Notes: generated by a model not told the origin, from the letters alone. A DNA stretch of 64,000 nucleotides from Hyphomicrobiales bacterium (GCA_900466475.1 UBMI01000002.1:62001-126000), one strand, 5' to 3'. Positions 19,145 to 27,803 are shown, numbered from the stretch's first letter. Translations and numbers: made by a program.

Positions 19145-19369
19145 TTGGACGCCGTTCTCTACGATCTGCGCGGGCTGAAATGCCCGCTTCCCGTTATCAG
19201 GACACGTAAGAAACTGACGGCCATGCCGAGCGGTGCGATGATCCTCGTCGATACGACCGACCCGCTCGCCGTCATCGACATCCCGCATTTCTGCAATGAG
19301 GACGGCCACGAACTGGTCAGCACAGAAAAGACCGAGCGCGGCCACCGTTTCCTGATCCGCAAGGGATAG
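19145..19369 (+). CDS. TusA-family sulfurtransferase
   Basis: A 74-residue single-domain TusA/SirA-like protein with the active-site motif LKCPLPVIRTRK (Cys13). Family members relay persulfide sulfur for tRNA thiolation, Moco synthesis or sulfur metabolism. The start codon is TTG, with AGGA about ten bases upstream inside the end of the L,D-transpeptidase gene, so the two genes are probably coupled. The molybdoenzyme formate dehydrogenase lies elsewhere in the window and there is no direct link. The specific acceptor is unknown. Confidence 0.88.
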   Translation: MDAVLYDLRGLKCPLPVIRTRKKLTAMPSGAMILVDTTDPLAVIDIPHFCNEDGHELVSTEKTERGHRFLIRKG

Positions 19370-19381
19370 GGTTTTTCGCAG

Positions 19382-20542
19382 TTAGATCCGCACCCCCGGA
19401 ATGGCGAGCGGATTGTCGCTGAGCGCTGTCCGATCCGGCGTATCGATCCGCGGCTTGCCCACGAACGCATCGAAAAGATCCTTCACGAAAGCCTCAGGCA
19501 GATCCTTCGTGATCAGCACCATGCGCGTGCGCCGGTCCTCGGGATCCGGCCAGGCTGGAAGCCGCACCGGCGGATGAAAGATGCTCTGAACGCCATGCAG
19601 CACTAGTGGTCGCTCCGGCCGGTCGGACGTCGCGATGATCGCCTTCATGCGCAAAAGCTTTTCCCCGTGCGCCGAACGCAGGAGATCGATGAACATTTCG
19701 AGCGCCATCGGATCGATTGCCTTCTCCTCGATGATCGAGAAAGAGCGGATCGACGCATCGTGACGATTGACGTCGTGCGGGTCCTGATGCTCGTGGCCAT
19801 GATCATGATGATGGTGGTGATGACCGTGATCGTGCCCATGGTCGTGATGATGATGCCCCTCGTGCTCATGCTCGTCTTCATCATGAAGCCATCGGCGGAC
19901 ATCGGCGATCTTTGTACCGGGATCATAAAGCCCGTTGACAAAAATACGCGCTGAGCCTGCCTCATCGCTGTCGGCATCCATGATGGCGGCGCGCGGATTG
20001 AGGCCATGCAGACGTTGCATCAGTGCATCCGTGCCGCCGGCTATGCTCTGCTTCGAAACGATCAGTCGATCGGCAACAGCCGCCTGCTTGCGCGCCTCCT
20101 CATGATTATCGAGCGTCTGCAGACCGTTCACCGCATCGACGACGGTGACGACGCCGTCGAGCTCGAAATTCTGCGCAATGACCGGATTGCCCATGATCGC
20201 CTGCATGACGGGAGCCGGGTCGGCAAGGCCGGTGGTCTCGATGACCACGCGCTTGACCAGTTTCACCCGGCCCGTCTGCACGGCATCCATGAGGTTCGCC
20301 AGCGTATCGACCAGTTCCCCGCGCACAGTGCAGCAGAGGCAGCCATCGGAGAGCTCGATGATCGAATCACCGGAGCTTTCGACCAGCAGATGATCGATGC
20401 CGACATCGCCGAATTCGTTGATGATGACGGCCGCATCCTTCATGGCAGGATCTTTGAGGATGCTGTTCAGAAGCGTCGATTTACCGGCACCGAGGAAGCC
20501 GGTCAGGATGGTGACCGGGATCTTGTCGCTGAACGTGCTCAT
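19382..20542 (-). CDS. COG0523 (CobW/ZNG-like) G3E GTPase, metal chaperone
   Basis: A 386-residue G3E-family GTPase. Walker A is GFLGAGKSTLLN near residue 16, the metal-binding CxCC motif is GCLCCTVRGEL near residue 68, and the guanine-specificity part is IVSKQS. A striking histidine/aspartate tract lies at about residues 225-265 (repeats of HDHGH type). The C-terminal CobW_C domain is present. Such proteins deliver Zn or other metals to client enzymes; the His tract suggests zinc or nickel buffering. Despite the family name, involvement in B12 synthesis is not implied. It begins nine bases after the carboxypeptidase gene, probably in one operon. Confidence 0.92.
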   Translation of the reverse strand: MSTFSDKIPVTILTGFLGAGKSTLLNSILKDPAMKDAAVIINEFGDVGIDHLLVESSGDSIIELSDGCLCCTVRGELVDTLANLMDAVQTGRVKLVKRVVIETTGLADPAPVMQAIMGNPVIAQNFELDGVVTVVDAVNGLQTLDNHEEARKQAAVADRLIVSKQSIAGGTDALMQRLHGLNPRAAIMDADSDEAGSARIFVNGLYDPGTKIADVRRWLHDEDEHEHEGHHHHDHGHDHGHHHHHHDHGHEHQDPHDVNRHDASIRSFSIIEEKAIDPMALEMFIDLLRSAHGEKLLRMKAIIATSDRPERPLVLHGVQSIFHPPVRLPAWPDPEDRRTRMVLITKDLPEAFVKDLFDAFVGKPRIDTPDRTALSDNPLAIPGVRI

Positions 20543-20551
20543 GATGTTTCC

Positions 20552-21685
20552 TCAGAAGGATTTCGGCCGCGGGAGCGGCACCGGCACATTGGCAAGCGCC
20601 TCGACCGCGTCGCCCTTGGCGATCTTGTCGTTCTGCGCAACCGGCTGCGGATCCTGCCCCGGAATGAGGCCGGCAAACACGAATTGCGGCTCGTGGTCCA
20701 TTTCGTGAATATAGGGCGACTGCACCTTCATGCGGCCGACCTCGTCACGTGTTTCGCTGCGTATCTTCGCGCCCTTGGCGCTGCAGATGTCGGCTGTAAT
20801 GTCATTCACCTGGTCCTGCCCCGGACCATAAGGCCTCAGCGAACCCAATGTATCATTTGCCGCAAACTGCGTGGTGAAGCCCTTCTGCAGCAGATTGGCA
20901 GTGGCGTCGGCGCGAGCAGCCAGGCTGTCGGTACCGAGCACGACGGAAACCAGCGTCCGGCCGTTGCGCGTCGCGGAACCGATCTGGTTGAAGCCCGAAG
21001 CGCAGATGAAGCCGGTCTTCATGCCGTCGGCGCCGGCAAAGCGGCCGATCAGCATGTTGATGTTCGGGACGTTCTGCTTGCCATTCGTGAAGCCTTCCAG
21101 CGAAAAATAACCGGCATATTGCGGGAAGTCGCGGCGCAGCGCCACCGTCAGGATCGCAAGGTCACGGGCCGTCGTATACTGGCCGTTACCCGGCAGGCCG
21201 TTCGGATTGACGAAATGCGAATCCGACATGCCAAGCTTCGCCGCCTCGGAATTCATGCGCACGACGAAAGCTTCCTGGGTGCCGCCGACCGCTTCCGCAA
21301 CGGCAACGGCGATGTCATTGGCCGACTTCACCATCAGGATCTTCAACGCGCTGTCGAGCGTGAATTTCTGGCCCGGCTTGAAGCCCATCTTGGCCGGTGG
21401 CGCGGACGCGGCCCGCTTGCTCATGACGACGGGCGTGTCGAGGCTGATCTGGCCGGAGCGGATCGCATCGAACACGGTATAGACGGTCATCAGCTTGGTC
21501 AGCGAAGCCGGATACCACTTGCGAAAAGCCTCCTCGTGCTCCAGCACCCGGCCAGTCTGCACGTCGACGAGAATATGCGGATTGGCGTGAGCAAGTGTAA
21601 CGGACGAGACAAGAACCGCTGTTGCTGTCGCTATAAAAGAAAAGGGCCGCAAAGCGGCGAACAAACGATCGTGGCGCGTCGACAA
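20552..21685 (-). CDS. D-alanyl-D-alanine carboxypeptidase (PBP5/6-like)
   Basis: Peptidase S11 family low-molecular-mass penicillin-binding protein of 377 residues that trims the terminal D-Ala from peptidoglycan stems. The catalytic motifs are SLTK (Ser61, Lys64), SAN in KSANDIAVAVAEAVGG, and KTG in GMKTGFICASGFNQ. An N-terminal hydrophobic signal (FSFIATATAVLVSSVTLAHA) directs export. The C-terminal ~100 residues differ from E. coli PBP5. First gene of a pair with the COG0523 GTPase, divergent from the M20 amidohydrolase. Confidence 0.93.
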   Translation of the reverse strand: MSTRHDRLFAALRPFSFIATATAVLVSSVTLAHANPHILVDVQTGRVLEHEEAFRKWYPASLTKLMTVYTVFDAIRSGQISLDTPVVMSKRAASAPPAKMGFKPGQKFTLDSALKILMVKSANDIAVAVAEAVGGTQEAFVVRMNSEAAKLGMSDSHFVNPNGLPGNGQYTTARDLAILTVALRRDFPQYAGYFSLEGFTNGKQNVPNINMLIGRFAGADGMKTGFICASGFNQIGSATRNGRTLVSVVLGTDSLAARADATANLLQKGFTTQFAANDTLGSLRPYGPGQDQVNDITADICSAKGAKIRSETRDEVGRMKVQSPYIHEMDHEPQFVFAGLIPGQDPQPVAQNDKIAKGDAVEALANVPVPLPRPKSF

Positions 21686-21841
21686 GTGCTCGTCCTTCAG
21701 GGAATTATCTCGAAACCTTCTCCTATTTACCCTATATGGCTATGACATGGCAAAGGTCATTGACTAAGTTATTTCCAAGGCATCACGCCCTTGTGATGCT
21801 TTCAGACAGGCCCCACGCATTTCATTCACAGGAAGCCAAGA

Positions 21842-23005
21842 ATGCCGATTCTGAATAGAGCCGCCGAACTTCAGGACGAAGTTGCAGAGTGGCGCCGCCA
21901 CATCCATGCGCGGCCGGAACTTCTCTTCGCGGTCGAAAATACGGCTGCCTTCGTTGCTGAAAAGCTTAAGGAATTCGGCGTCGACGAAATCGTCACCGGC
22001 ATCGGCCGCACCGGCGTCGTCGGCCTCATCAAGGGCAAGGGTGAAGGCAGCCGCACGGTTGGCCTGCGCGCCGATATGGACGCTTTGCCGCTCACCGAAA
22101 TCACCGGCAAGCGTTGGGCCTCGAAAACACCTGGCAAAATGCACGCCTGCGGCCATGATGGCCACACCGCCATGCTGCTCGGCGCAGCAAAATATCTTGC
22201 GGAAACCCGCAACTTCAACGGCAATGTCGCTGTCATCTTCCAGCCGGCTGAAGAAGGCGGCGGTGGCGGCAATCTGATGGTCAAGGACGGCATGATGGAG
22301 CGCTTCGGCATCGAAGAGGTCTACGGCATGCACAATCTGCCGGGCCTGCCCGTCGGCCAGTTCGCCACTCGCAAGGGGCCGATCATGGCGGCAACCGACG
22401 AGTTCACCGTCACCATCAAGGGTCGCGGCGGCCACGCGGCACAGCCGCACCGTACGATCGACCCGATCGCCATCGGCTCGCAGATCGTGACAAACCTGCA
22501 GCTGATCGCCTCGCGCAGCGTCAATCCTCTGCGCTCGGTCGTCGTCTCCGTCACCAAATTCAATGCCGGTTTCGCCCATAACGTCATTCCCAACGATGCG
22601 ACCTTCGCCGGCACGATCCGCACGCTTGATGACGAGGTGCGTGATCAGGCTGAAGCGCGCCTGCGCGAAGTCGTGACAGGCATTTGCGCCGCACACGGCG
22701 CAGATGCGGATATCAATTTCCACCGCAACTATCCCGTGACCTTCAATCATGCGGATGAAACCGAACACGCTGTTGCCATCGCCACCGACATTGCCGGCGA
22801 AGCCAACGTCGATCCCGAAATTGATCCGATGATGGGCGGCGAGGATTTCTCCTACATGCTGAACGCCCGCCCCGGCGCCTTCATCTTCATCGGCAACGGC
22901 GACACCGCCGGCTTGCATAACCCCGCCTATGACTTCAACGATGAGGCCATCGCCCACGGCATTTCCTACTGGGTGCGCCTTGCCGAACAGCGCCTCGGCG
23001 CCTGA
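21842..23005 (+). CDS. M20-family amidohydrolase (hippurate hydrolase/aminoacylase-like)
   Basis: A 387-residue metallopeptidase-family hydrolase of the M20D group that deacylates N-acyl amino acids. Motifs: RRHIHARPELLF at the N terminus, RADMDALPL, the metal-binding HACGHDGHTAMLLG, QPAEEGGGGG and the C-terminal MMGGEDFSYML. It could act on N-acyl or indole-amide conjugates, as some plant-associated homologues do, but the substrate is unproven. The stop is followed by a terminator hairpin and then tRNA-Arg. Confidence 0.9.
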   Translation: MPILNRAAELQDEVAEWRRHIHARPELLFAVENTAAFVAEKLKEFGVDEIVTGIGRTGVVGLIKGKGEGSRTVGLRADMDALPLTEITGKRWASKTPGKMHACGHDGHTAMLLGAAKYLAETRNFNGNVAVIFQPAEEGGGGGNLMVKDGMMERFGIEEVYGMHNLPGLPVGQFATRKGPIMAATDEFTVTIKGRGGHAAQPHRTIDPIAIGSQIVTNLQLIASRSVNPLRSVVVSVTKFNAGFAHNVIPNDATFAGTIRTLDDEVRDQAEARLREVVTGICAAHGADADINFHRNYPVTFNHADETEHAVAIATDIAGEANVDPEIDPMMGGEDFSYMLNARPGAFIFIGNGDTAGLHNPAYDFNDEAIAHGISYWVRLAEQRLGA

Positions 23006-23029
23006 ACCGAAACGACATGAGAGACTGCA

Positions 23030-23058
23030 AAAAGGCTTGGCTTAATGCCAAGCCTTTT
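23030..23058 (+). terminator. Rho-independent terminator after the amidohydrolase gene
   Basis: Twelve-base perfect stem AAAAGGCTTGGC (23030-23041) with GCCAAGCCTTTT (23047-23058), loop TTAAT; the four Ts of the 3' arm end the hairpin. It lies 24 bases after the stop and isolates the tRNA gene. Confidence 0.75.
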
Positions 23059-23077
23059 GTATGCATGGCATCCAAGT

Positions 23078-23154
23078 GGTCCCGTAGCTCAGCAGGATAG
23101 AGCACCAGATTCCTAATCTGGGGGTCACGCGTTCGAATCGCGTCGGGATCACCA
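23078..23154 (+). tRNA. tRNA-Arg (anticodon CCT)
   Basis: 77-nt cloverleaf: acceptor GGTCCCG (23078-23084) pairs with CGGGATC (23144-23150) allowing one G-U; the anticodon stem CCAGA/TCTGG encloses TTCCTAA, giving anticodon CCT at 23112-23114, which reads AGG. The T arm contains GTTCGAATC and the encoded 3' end is ACCA. The D arm AGCTCAGCAGGATAGAGC is standard. No integrase or duplicated 3' end was found beside it, so there is no sign of island insertion here. Confidence 0.96.
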
Positions 23155-23159
23155 TTCTC

Positions 23160-23669
23160 TCACCAATATCCAGGTCGCCACTGCACAGCGCGTTTTGCGC
23201 CAACCCCCAGCAGTGCCGCGACGATCCATCCGCCGACGAACCCGATTGCCGCCCACGCAAAACCGGCGAAGCTGACGGGGACCCCCGGTACGAAGTCCTG
23301 CCAGGTACTGGCAAGGATACCATCGTCGGCATTGCGCATGAGAATGAAGGGCTTTGCGACCGGCGCCGCGCGGCCGAGATCTGACTGTTGGGTCACGAGG
23401 CGCTCGTAGCGTTCCAATGTGCTGCGCATGGAAAGGCCGCGATCACGCAGGAAATCGTCGGGGGAACGGGCATAGACATCGAGTGCCTGCTGGCGATCGA
23501 GATGATGGTCGGCAGCCTGTTTCGTGAAATCGTCGACGATGATCCTGAGCTCGTCGATCGCCCCGCCGATGCGTTGCCGATACTGCTGGGCGAATTCCGG
23601 CGCCTGCGAGAAAAGCGTGCCGCCGGCCAGTCCAACGGCCAGTATGACGCCCCTTCCAATCTGTCCCAT
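23160..23669 (-). CDS. DUF2937 membrane protein
   Basis: A 169-residue protein starting MGQIGRGVILAVGLAGGTLF (one helix) and ending with a second helix (FAGFAWAAIGFVGGWIVAAL); the polar region between them includes EFAQQYRQRIGGAIDELRII, a signature of DUF2937. Function is unknown. The ATG at 23669 was chosen over an open extension to 23735 because the conserved N-terminal helix begins there. Convergent with tRNA-Arg, ending six bases from it. Confidence 0.85.
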   Translation of the reverse strand: MGQIGRGVILAVGLAGGTLFSQAPEFAQQYRQRIGGAIDELRIIVDDFTKQAADHHLDRQQALDVYARSPDDFLRDRGLSMRSTLERYERLVTQQSDLGRAAPVAKPFILMRNADDGILASTWQDFVPGVPVSFAGFAWAAIGFVGGWIVAALLGVGAKRAVQWRPGYW

Positions 23670-23813
23670 CACGATGTCTCCGGCTGTTCCGACACGACAA
23701 CGATTTCGAACGGGCAAAGGTTGCCCGTGACACAATTGGTAACGCTATGTGATTGAACTGATTACGCTTCGTCCGAGTTCATCTCCCGACCCACTTAGAA
23801 AGAGAGGCTTGTC

Positions 23814-24062
23814 ATGAAGAATATTATCATTGCTTCCGCATTTGCTGCGGCCACGATTCTCGCCGGCGCTCTGCCGTCCCAGGCTGCCAGCGTTACCATC
23901 ACAACCGACAACGGTGGATACGAGCACCATCGCATGGCGGACCGTCCTTACTATCGTCATCACCTGCCGCCGCGCCGCGTTTCGCATGATTGCTTCACCC
24001 GCACGGAACGCATCCATAGCCACGGCGAGACCGTGATCAAGAAGACCCGTGTCTGCCGCTAA
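23814..24062 (+). CDS. Small secreted protein, unknown function
   Basis: An 82-residue protein with a clean signal peptide (MKNIIIASAFAAATILAGAL, cleavage likely after SQA). The mature ~60 residues are rich in His, Arg and Tyr (EHHRMADRPYYRHHLPPRR) and contain two cysteines (DCFTR, RVCR) that could form a disulfide. A strong ribosome-binding site AAAGAGAGG precedes the ATG, and a terminator follows, so it is monocistronic. Not matched to a known domain by eye. Confidence 0.78.
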   Translation: MKNIIIASAFAAATILAGALPSQAASVTITTDNGGYEHHRMADRPYYRHHLPPRRVSHDCFTRTERIHSHGETVIKKTRVCR

Positions 24063-24070
24063 GATGTGAC

Positions 24071-24098
24071 GACCCCGGCCGGAAAACCGGCTGGGGTC
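24071..24098 (+). terminator. Terminator-like hairpin after the small secreted gene
   Basis: GACCCCGGCCGG (24071-24082) pairs with CCGGCTGGGGTC (24087-24098) with one G-U pair and the loop AAAA, nine bases after the stop. The following TTGAGTT gives only a weak T tract. Confidence 0.65.
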
Positions 24099-24166
24099 TT
24101 GAGTTCTGAAGCATGAGGAACTTCGGAATTTTTCCCGCGTTTTACCGGTAAACAGGAGTATCCGTC

Positions 24167-24328
24167 ATGCATATTCGAATGACCCTGCTTGCAATTGGCT
24201 GTGCAATCGTTTGCGGTCTGCTCATCGCCATTAGCTATCAGCCGCAAGGCTCCATCACCACACATAAGACCGATCGGCTCGTTGGCGAAAAGGCTCCAGC
24301 CGGGTTCCTGACCGAACGTTTCGGCTGA
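24167..24328 (+). CDS. Small membrane-anchored protein (53 aa)
   Basis: A short gene, MHIRMTLLAIGCAIVCGLLI then a polar tail ending FLTERFG. It has an excellent ribosome-binding site (AACAGGAGT) eight bases before the ATG, one hydrophobic helix and rhizobial codon usage. It ends one base before the stop of the convergent methyltransferase gene. Function unknown; the coding call rests on the ribosome site, helix and spacing. Confidence 0.6.
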   Translation: MHIRMTLLAIGCAIVCGLLIAISYQPQGSITTHKTDRLVGEKAPAGFLTERFG

Positions 24329-25126
24329 TCAACTGAGCGACGGTTTGCGCGCCACGACGTGGAAATATTCCTCGTCTGCCAGCATCTCGCCGCCAAGCGG
24401 GCGTCCATCGACCGAAAAGAGCAGTGGCTCGCTGTTAAAACCGCTTTCGGTAAGTTGTGAGCGTAGCTGGCCGGGTGTCGTGGCGTAGACCATGATGCCG
24501 AAATCATGGGCGCGATGCAGCAGGATTGCATGTTCGCCGTCGCGCTGCTCCAGCGGCGCAAAACGACGCTCCCGAACCAGACCCATTGCATGCTTGAGAA
24601 GCCGAAAACTCAGCTTCACCGGATGGTTGGACCAGATAATGGACGAGCGGGCGCGGTTCTCACCGAAACCATGCCAGTTGCGATTGAAGGTCGAAAAAGC
24701 AAACGTACCACCGGCCTTCAGCACGCGCGAGACTTCACGAAGGACCGATCTGCGTCCATCGGCATCGACAGAGTCGATGCCATTGTAGCTGAACACGGCG
24801 AGATCGAAGGAGCCGTTGGCAAAGGCCGAAAGATCGCGCGCATCCATATTCTCAAAACGAAAACCCGGGTGGTTGGAGCGTGCGAGGGTCACCATCTCCG
24901 CCGTATAGTCGACGCCGACATACTCGCTGGCCTCCCCGGCGAGAAGTGCAGCCGTACGGCCGCCGCCGACACCGATATCAAGCACGCGACCGCCCCTGGC
25001 ATTGGCAATCCCGATACCAAGCACCATACGCTCGCCTTCATTGATGAACCCGCTGCTATTGCGATAGTCGCGCCGGGAGAGCGGGCTGCTCCAGGTTCGG
25101 CGATTGATCATTTCCATCTGATGCAT
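24329..25126 (-). CDS. Class I SAM-dependent methyltransferase
   Basis: A 265-residue methyltransferase. The SAM-binding motif I is VLDIGVGGGRTAALLAG near residue 50, the acidic end of strand 2 is VGVDYTAEMV, followed by FENMDARDLSAF and a motif III VLKAGGTFAFSTFNRN. The domain type is Methyltransf_25/11 (small-molecule acceptor). Substrate unknown. It is convergent with the 53-residue membrane gene and separated by 94 AT-rich bases from the BON protein end. Confidence 0.87.
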   Translation of the reverse strand: MHQMEMINRRTWSSPLSRRDYRNSSGFINEGERMVLGIGIANARGGRVLDIGVGGGRTAALLAGEASEYVGVDYTAEMVTLARSNHPGFRFENMDARDLSAFANGSFDLAVFSYNGIDSVDADGRRSVLREVSRVLKAGGTFAFSTFNRNWHGFGENRARSSIIWSNHPVKLSFRLLKHAMGLVRERRFAPLEQRDGEHAILLHRAHDFGIMVYATTPGQLRSQLTESGFNSEPLLFSVDGRPLGGEMLADEEYFHVVARKPSLS

Positions 25127-25220
25127 CGAAATACCTGACTTTCGGGGGCTGGAATAGGTCCAAACCTAGGTCAGGGGTCGGTACGGATAAACTTACATAA
25201 AGTTAATGTTCGGTTAATAG

Positions 25221-25511
25221 TTAATGGCGAACGTTAACCATCGAGTTCGCAAGCAAAATACGGTTGCGAACCGTATGCACGCCCTCGACTGTTCTTGCGA
25301 TCACTGTTGCCCGCTCGATTTCATCAACAGTACCGACATTGCCGCTCAAAACGATTTCGTCGTCTTCGGCAGTAACTTCGACATCGGATGCGTCGATACC
25401 GCCAGCGACCGCCAGCGCATTGGCGACCGCACATTCCAGCGTCGCGCGGTTGGCGTATTCTGCCTCAGCTTCGGGCTGTTGACCGTGAAATGTCTGCTCC
25501 TTGAACACCAT
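25221..25511 (-). CDS. BON-domain protein
   Basis: A 96-residue protein made essentially of one BON domain: ATLECAVANALAVAGGIDASDVEVTAEDDEIVLSG is followed by GTVDEIERATVIARTVEGVH and VRNRI, the classic alternation with a conserved glycine. BON domains bind phospholipid membranes and occur in osmotically induced or outer-membrane proteins. No signal peptide is visible, so it may be cytoplasmic. It lies 57 bases downstream of the end of the secreted protein gene on the same strand. Regulation unknown. Confidence 0.85.
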   Translation of the reverse strand: MVFKEQTFHGQQPEAEAEYANRATLECAVANALAVAGGIDASDVEVTAEDDEIVLSGNVGTVDEIERATVIARTVEGVHTVRNRILLANSMVNVRH

Positions 25512-25568
25512 CGTTCTCTCCTCCTTGACTGTGAGGAAGAAACGCAGAGCAAGGAGCTTTGGTTTCGC

Positions 25569-26216
25569 CTACCAGCGAAGCTGATAATTCAAATTGACAT
25601 TTCCTGTCCGGCCCGTCGAAAGCGGATCGGATACGGACGCACTCAGCCCGAGGTTGGGCAGGATATTCTGGCTGACGGCAACCGTGCTGGAAAAGTCGCC
25701 ACTCGCATCCCCGATGCTGCTGCCGGCCGAAATCGATGTGCCGGTCCATGGATAGATCAGCTTGACCGCCTGCGAGGCCGATACTGTTGCCTGCCGTGCA
25801 TCGACGGCGTTGTAACCGAAGCTCACCGCACGTGTCGTCTGCATGTCGAGTGTGTCAGACAATATCCAGCTCCGCGAGCGGCTGAGCATAAGCGCACCGC
25901 TGCCGCGCAAGGTATCGACCTGCAGCGTCACATCCTGCTGCGCGCGGCCGGCCGGTGTAACGCTCACCTTCTGCAGCTTGCCCCAGAGCATTGCCTGGCC
26001 GGAATCCGGCAGCGGTGCGCCGCCCTTGTTGGAGGCGAGTGCGAGATCGGCGCCGGCACTTGTCTCCCATTCCATCGGCAGGCGAAACCCGACCGTCGTC
26101 TTGTAGGAACGGGTGGACACCTTCACCGGTGACCAGATCAGCAGATCATCCGCAAATACCGGATTGGTCAGCGGCAGAAGGGCAAAAACAAAGCAGGCAA
26201 TCTTTATCTTCGTCAT
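25569..26216 (-). CDS. Exported protein of unknown function, beta-rich
   Basis: A 215-residue protein with a clear signal peptide (MTKIKIACFVFALLPLTNPV, cleavage after FAD/DD). The mature sequence is rich in alternating polar/hydrophobic residues, Ser, Thr and Gly and ends with an aromatic residue (NLNYQLRW), which resembles the C-terminal signature of outer-membrane beta-barrels. It has no domain I can name. Start at 26216 gives the signal; the frame is open to 26297. Cotranscription with the downstream BON gene is plausible (57-base gap). Confidence 0.72.
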   Translation of the reverse strand: MTKIKIACFVFALLPLTNPVFADDLLIWSPVKVSTRSYKTTVGFRLPMEWETSAGADLALASNKGGAPLPDSGQAMLWGKLQKVSVTPAGRAQQDVTLQVDTLRGSGALMLSRSRSWILSDTLDMQTTRAVSFGYNAVDARQATVSASQAVKLIYPWTGTSISAGSSIGDASGDFSSTVAVSQNILPNLGLSASVSDPLSTGRTGNVNLNYQLRW

Positions 26217-26609
26217 AATATCGCATCGTTTTGAACTAGCACGCCGGGCGCGCCGATTGGCGCAGAGCAGGCGTGGAAGCGCTCGCATCGAACGCAATGA
26301 AGGATGGTGCGGACACGCAATCCCGGTTCAGTCTTCGATTTTTGTTGGCCCGGATTTTGTTTGGCCCGCGGCCAGTGGCATAAATTGCCGGTTGCTCGTC
26401 GGACACATCAGTGCCCAGCGGATTTGCCTTTTTCGACCGTAATCGGCGGCAGCAAATGATCATCCCTTCGAGGACTGTTATCAGGATCACATCATGACGG
26501 AGCCGTGTAAACCCCTCTGGGGTTGAAATTTGCTGCACCGCACACTTGCTGCCTCCCGCGATCCCCTGTAGAGCCGATGCCGAATATGCAATTTCTTGCG
26601 AAATCGACC
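26217..26609. other. Intergenic region upstream of dxr
   Basis: About 390 bases with no convincing gene. It contains divergent promoter space, a pair of direct repeats of TGTTGGCCCG type near 26344-26372, and a perfect 6-bp hairpin AACCCC-TCT-GGGGTT at 26510-26524 about 90 bases before the dxr start. No riboswitch was recognised. Confidence 0.45.
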
Positions 26610-27785
26610 ATGATGACGGGCAAAATCGCGCCTCGGCGCCTCAGTATCTTCGGTTCGACAGGTTCGATCGGCCAGAATACGCTGAATGTCATCGACCATA
26701 TGGGCGGCCGGGACAATTTCGAAATTTCCGTCCTGACCGGCCACGGCAATGTGGAATTGCTGGCCCAACAGGCGAAATCATCAGGCGCGCGGCTGGCGGT
26801 CATCGCCAATGACCGGCACTACGAATCACTGAAGAGCGAACTTTCGGGCAGTGGCATTGCAGTCGCTGCCGGCAAATCCGGCCTGATGGAAGCAGCAGAC
26901 TGCGAAGCTGACTGGGTAATGGCGGCCATCGTCGGCACTGCCGGGCTCGCACCCACCCTCGCCGCGGCACGCCGTGGCGCCGATATCGCGCTCGCCAACA
27001 AGGAATGTCTTGTTTCGGCCGGCGATCTTTTCATCGAGTCCGTGAGGAACGGCGGCGGCAAGCTGTTGCCCGTCGACAGCGAACACAATGCGATCTTCCA
27101 AGTGCTGGAGGAAAACCAGCGCCATGCCGTGGAGCGTGTGATCCTGACGGCATCGGGCGGCCCCTTCCGCACCTCCTCGCTGGAGGAGATGGCCAATGTT
27201 ACGGTGGAGAGCGCACGTGCTCATCCCAGATGGTCGATGGGCCTGAAGATTTCCATCGACAGTGCGTCGCTGTTCAACAAGGCGCTTGAAATGATCGAGG
27301 CGAAGCATCTTTTCGGCCTGCGCCCCGAGCAGGTGGAAGTGATCGTTCATCCGCAGTCGGTCATCCATTCAATGGTCGGCTATACGGATGGCTCGGTGCT
27401 GGCCCAGCTCGGTGCACCGGATATGCGCACCGCAATCGGCTACGCCCTTTCTCACCCGCGTCGTGCGAATCTACCGATCGAGCGGCTGGATTTCGCCAAG
27501 CTCGCGCGGCTGGACTTCGAGGCTCCGGACGAAAAACGTTTCCCTGCCCTGCGGCTCGCACGGCTGGCGATGACGCGCGGCGGCGTCCAGGGAGCGGTGC
27601 TGAACGGGGCCAAGGAAGTGGCGCTCGAAGCCTTCATCGACGGCCGCCTTCCCTTCCTCGCCATGGCCGAGATCACCGAAAAGGTGATGGACGATCTCAT
27701 CGGCCTGCCAGCGGCCGCGACGATGGACGATGTGTTCGCCGCAGACAAGGAAGCCCGGCAGCGGGCTGCCGGGCTCATCCAATAA
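26610..27785 (+). CDS. dxr: 1-Deoxy-D-xylulose 5-phosphate reductoisomerase
   Basis: Second enzyme of the MEP isoprenoid pathway, reducing and rearranging DXP to MEP with NADPH. The NADPH-binding GSTGSIGQNTL is near the N terminus, followed by ALANKECLVSAG, PVDSEHNAIFQ (metal/substrate ligands), TASGGPFRT and HPQSVIHSMV. About 391 residues from the start chosen, the usual length. The exact start is uncertain: adjacent ATGs at 26610 and 26613 and others at 26577 and 26586 are in frame, none with a strong ribosome site. It converges with hemA, 18 bases apart. Confidence 0.94.
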   Translation: MMTGKIAPRRLSIFGSTGSIGQNTLNVIDHMGGRDNFEISVLTGHGNVELLAQQAKSSGARLAVIANDRHYESLKSELSGSGIAVAAGKSGLMEAADCEADWVMAAIVGTAGLAPTLAAARRGADIALANKECLVSAGDLFIESVRNGGGKLLPVDSEHNAIFQVLEENQRHAVERVILTASGGPFRTSSLEEMANVTVESARAHPRWSMGLKISIDSASLFNKALEMIEAKHLFGLRPEQVEVIVHPQSVIHSMVGYTDGSVLAQLGAPDMRTAIGYALSHPRRANLPIERLDFAKLARLDFEAPDEKRFPALRLARLAMTRGGVQGAVLNGAKEVALEAFIDGRLPFLAMAEITEKVMDDLIGLPAAATMDDVFAADKEARQRAAGLIQ

Positions 27786-27803
27786 AAAGCTGTTCCTGAA
27801 AAA

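Noticed and set aside
20006..21745. A 579-codon plus-strand frame opposite the COG0523 GTPase and the carboxypeptidase
   Set aside because: Spans the junction of two real minus-strand genes and shows no recognised domain; a shadow frame.
23078..23154. tRNA-Arg as an island attachment site
   Set aside because: No integrase, no duplicated tRNA 3' end and ordinary core genes on both sides.
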